DNA of 14,168 bases from an uncultured Gammaproteobacteria bacterium (GTDB lineage Bacteria > Pseudomonadota > Gammaproteobacteria > Acidiferrobacterales > CAJVXG01). The position numbers and the translations under genes were made by a program. The notes beneath the pieces were generated by a model. That model did not search any database. It was given only the letters and a program-made list of their open reading frames with translations, and was not told the origin of the DNA. How positions within the stretch are numbered: the stretch's first letter is position 1; each line of letters begins with the position of its first letter. The stretch is taken from the NCBI GenBank assembly GCA_913009215.1, contig CAJVXG010000021.1, forward strand, positions 1 through 14,168, written 5' to 3'. Below are positions 12,542 through 14,168 of this stretch, piece after piece.

Positions 12542-13967
12542 TCCCCTTTACCTCGTGATTGACCAGGGTGGCCATGCCACCCGGGCACTGGTTTTTGATC
12601 AATATGGCTCGGTGCGGCATAAAGAGACCCGGGATGTGGCGGTGCAAAACCTGCAGCACGACAGGGTCGAGCAGGATCCGGATGAGTTGGTGCAATCGCT
12701 ATTTGCGGTGCTTGAGCAAACAGGATCCCGCCTTGGTGATAAGACACGATGCATCAAGGCAGCGGCATTGGCGACACAGCGCTCCAGTATCGCCTGCTGG
12801 CATCGCGATAGCGGCAAGGCGCTCTCTGCCATTATCAGTTGGCAGGATCGCCGGGCTCGGAGTCAGACCGAATCCTTATCGCCATACGGTAACGATATCC
12901 ACCGGCTTACGGGTCTGCGGCTATCGCCACACTATGGCGCCAGCAAGCTGCACTGGTGTCTGACAAATCTGCCGGCCGTGCAGCAGGCCTGGCAACAACA
13001 ACAACTGGCCTGGGGCCCGGTGGCCTCATTTTTTTTATTCCATTTACTGGCCGAACATCCACACCTGGTCGATCCGGTAAATGCATCGCGCACCCTGTTA
13101 TGGAACCGGCACACGGGTGAATGGGATGCGTCCCTGCTGCAATGGTTTGAAGTGCCCGGGGGACCCCTGCCGCATTGTGTTGCAAACCGATACCGCTATG
13201 GCCATATAAAATGTGGCCCGTGCTCGATACCGATGATGCTGGTTACTGGTGATCAGTCGGCCGCCCTGTTTGCCGATGGCATCCCGCAAAGCAACACCCT
13301 GTATGTCAATGTGGGCACCGGCGCCTTCGTGCAACATATTCAGGACCGTGAGCAGGATTGTGACGATACATTACTAAACAGCATGGTCTATAACGATGGC
13401 AGCCGTAGCTTTTATGCCCGCGAAGGTACCGTGAATGGTTGTGGTAGCGCCATGTCATGGGCGCAACAACAGCTGGGCATTGAACCGGACTGGCAGCAGC
13501 TGGCCGACTGGCTGCGGACGGTGGAGCAGCCGCCATTATTCATGAATGGCATCTCCGGTTTGGGCTCGCCCTACTGGCAGGCGCATTTCAATTCCGAATT
13601 TATCGGCCAGGCAGATGATGCAGGATGCATGGTTGCCGTCGTAGAGAGTATTGTTTTCCTGCTGGCGATCAATGTGTCACGCATCAGTTCTGCCGACAGT
13701 AGTATCGATCGCATACGTATCAGTGGAGGTTTGTCCAGGCTGGACGGTCTGTGTCAACGACTGGCCGATGTCACTGCATTGGTGGTATCTCGCACTGAAG
13801 AGACAGAGGCCACTGCACGGGGCGCCGCCTTTTTGTTAATGAATATGCCCGATGACTGGCCTGCGGCCGCGACCTCCCAGGCCTTCACACCCGCTAAAAA
13901 CCAGGCATTATTAAATCGTTTTCATCGCTGGCAACAACAATTACAGGATCGCCTAGACCTTCGGTAG
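12519..13967 (+). CDS. GlpK-like FGGY family carbohydrate kinase
   Basis: Cytoplasmic sugar/polyol kinase, about 482 aa, that transfers phosphate from ATP to a polyol, most likely glycerol given its similarity and neighbour. N-terminal phosphate-binding loop YLVIDQGGHATRALVFD; ATQRSSIACW and SWQDRRA match glycerol kinase phrases; TGDQSAALFADG carries the catalytic-base aspartate D245; NVGTGAFV and GLGSPYW follow; the adenosine segment is ISGGLSRLDGL and TARGAAFLL. The start is uncertain: TTG 12519 gives a normal N-terminus and a 23-base overlap with cysQ, but GTG 12486 or 12555 are possible. It overlaps the opposite GlpD-like gene by 15 bases. Glycerol specificity is inferred, hence no symbol. 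Confidence 0.85.
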   Translation: MTLPTATDPLYLVIDQGGHATRALVFDQYGSVRHKETRDVAVQNLQHDRVEQDPDELVQSLFAVLEQTGSRLGDKTRCIKAAALATQRSSIACWHRDSGKALSAIISWQDRRARSQTESLSPYGNDIHRLTGLRLSPHYGASKLHWCLTNLPAVQQAWQQQQLAWGPVASFFLFHLLAEHPHLVDPVNASRTLLWNRHTGEWDASLLQWFEVPGGPLPHCVANRYRYGHIKCGPCSIPMMLVTGDQSAALFADGIPQSNTLYVNVGTGAFVQHIQDREQDCDDTLLNSMVYNDGSRSFYAREGTVNGCGSAMSWAQQQLGIEPDWQQLADWLRTVEQPPLFMNGISGLGSPYWQAHFNSEFIGQADDAGCMVAVVESIVFLLAINVSRISSADSSIDRIRISGGLSRLDGLCQRLADVTALVVSRTEETEATARGAAFLLMNMPDDWPAAATSQAFTPAKNQALLNRFHRWQQQLQDRLDLR

Positions 13968-14168
13968 GATCAGGGTGCGGGTATCGGCACGCATCGTTCT
14001 GGGTGGCAGGCTGGTTCTGACGGCCTTGATAATTTTTTCGGCGGTGGCGCGGTAGGTCGTAAGTTTGCCGCCATAGACCGACAGGCAACGTGGTACTGCC
14101 GCATCGTCCAGTTGTAGTATTATCTCGCGGCTGCGGTGAAAGGCCGTACCCTTGCCTGAGGGCAGAAC
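13953..14168 (-). CDS. C-terminus of a GlpD-like glycerol-3-phosphate dehydrogenase, 3' part only
   Basis: The last 71 codons of a leftward gene whose start lies beyond the right edge. The frame reads VLPSGKGTAFHRSREIIL, then SVYGGKLTTYRATAEK and ends RTLILPKV. The GGKLTTYR motif is the hallmark of the FAD-dependent glycerol-3-phosphate dehydrogenase (GlpD/DAO) family, close to the FAD-binding C-terminal region. Such enzymes oxidise glycerol 3-phosphate to DHAP and pass electrons to quinone at the inner membrane. Next to a GlpK-like kinase this suggests glycerol uptake and use, although here the two genes converge instead of forming one operon. Its stop lies inside the kinase gene (15-base overlap). 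No premature stop is seen. Confidence 0.88.
   Translation of the reverse strand, partial: VLPSGKGTAFHRSREIILQLDDAAVPRCLSVYGGKLTTYRATAEKIIKAVRTSLPPRTMRADTRTLILPKV

Overview
The window looks like chromosomal DNA from a gammaproteobacterium. The evidence is a Gram-negative envelope gene set (Kdo transferase WaaA, a TolC-type outer membrane protein), proteobacterial-type ThiC and CysQ, a YrfG-like GMP/IMP nucleotidase, and a large PAS-PAS-GGDEF-EAL signalling protein. No tRNA, rRNA, CRISPR array, insertion sequence or phage gene is visible. Genes are packed tightly and several opposing genes overlap at their 3' ends. A finer taxonomic call is not supported by sequence reading alone.

Region 1 (1-3058) is an envelope block. 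The 3' two thirds of waaA (+) runs into a leftward group of pcm-like methyltransferase, then a wrecked rhodanese gene, then a TolC-family gene. The rhodanese is reduced to its first ~13 and last ~25 codons. Region 2 (3059-5290) is a ~350 bp divergent leader followed by thiC. No canonical TPP aptamer is visible in the leader, but it carries several inverted repeats, including two mutually exclusive helices just before the thiC ribosome binding site.

Region 3 (5291-8564) is a signalling unit: a promoter, the remains of a PhnD-like periplasmic binding protein gene (signal peptide and first ~30 mature codons, then a frameshift into the last ~38 codons), and four bases later an intact membrane-anchored c-di-GMP synthase/phosphodiesterase. 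The likely periplasmic partner of this sensor has been lost while the cytoplasmic part looks fully active. Region 4 (8565-11547) holds small metabolic and accessory genes: a YkgJ-type cysteine-cluster protein facing YrfG, an exported two-domain sulfurtransferase, an unrecognised 132-aa protein, and a SpoIIAA-like protein overlapping it tail to tail. Region 5 (11548-14168) has cysQ, an overlapping GlpK-like FGGY kinase, and, on the opposite strand at the edge, the C-terminus of a GlpD-like glycerol-3-phosphate dehydrogenase. The last two suggest a glycerol-use locus.

The most unusual signals are the two internally deleted genes, both keeping the two ends of the reading frame and the spacing to neighbours, the structured thiC leader without a recognisable TPP riboswitch, and the consistent overlap or near-contact of all four convergent gene pairs. 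I did not find convincing evidence of a wholly new multi-gene system.
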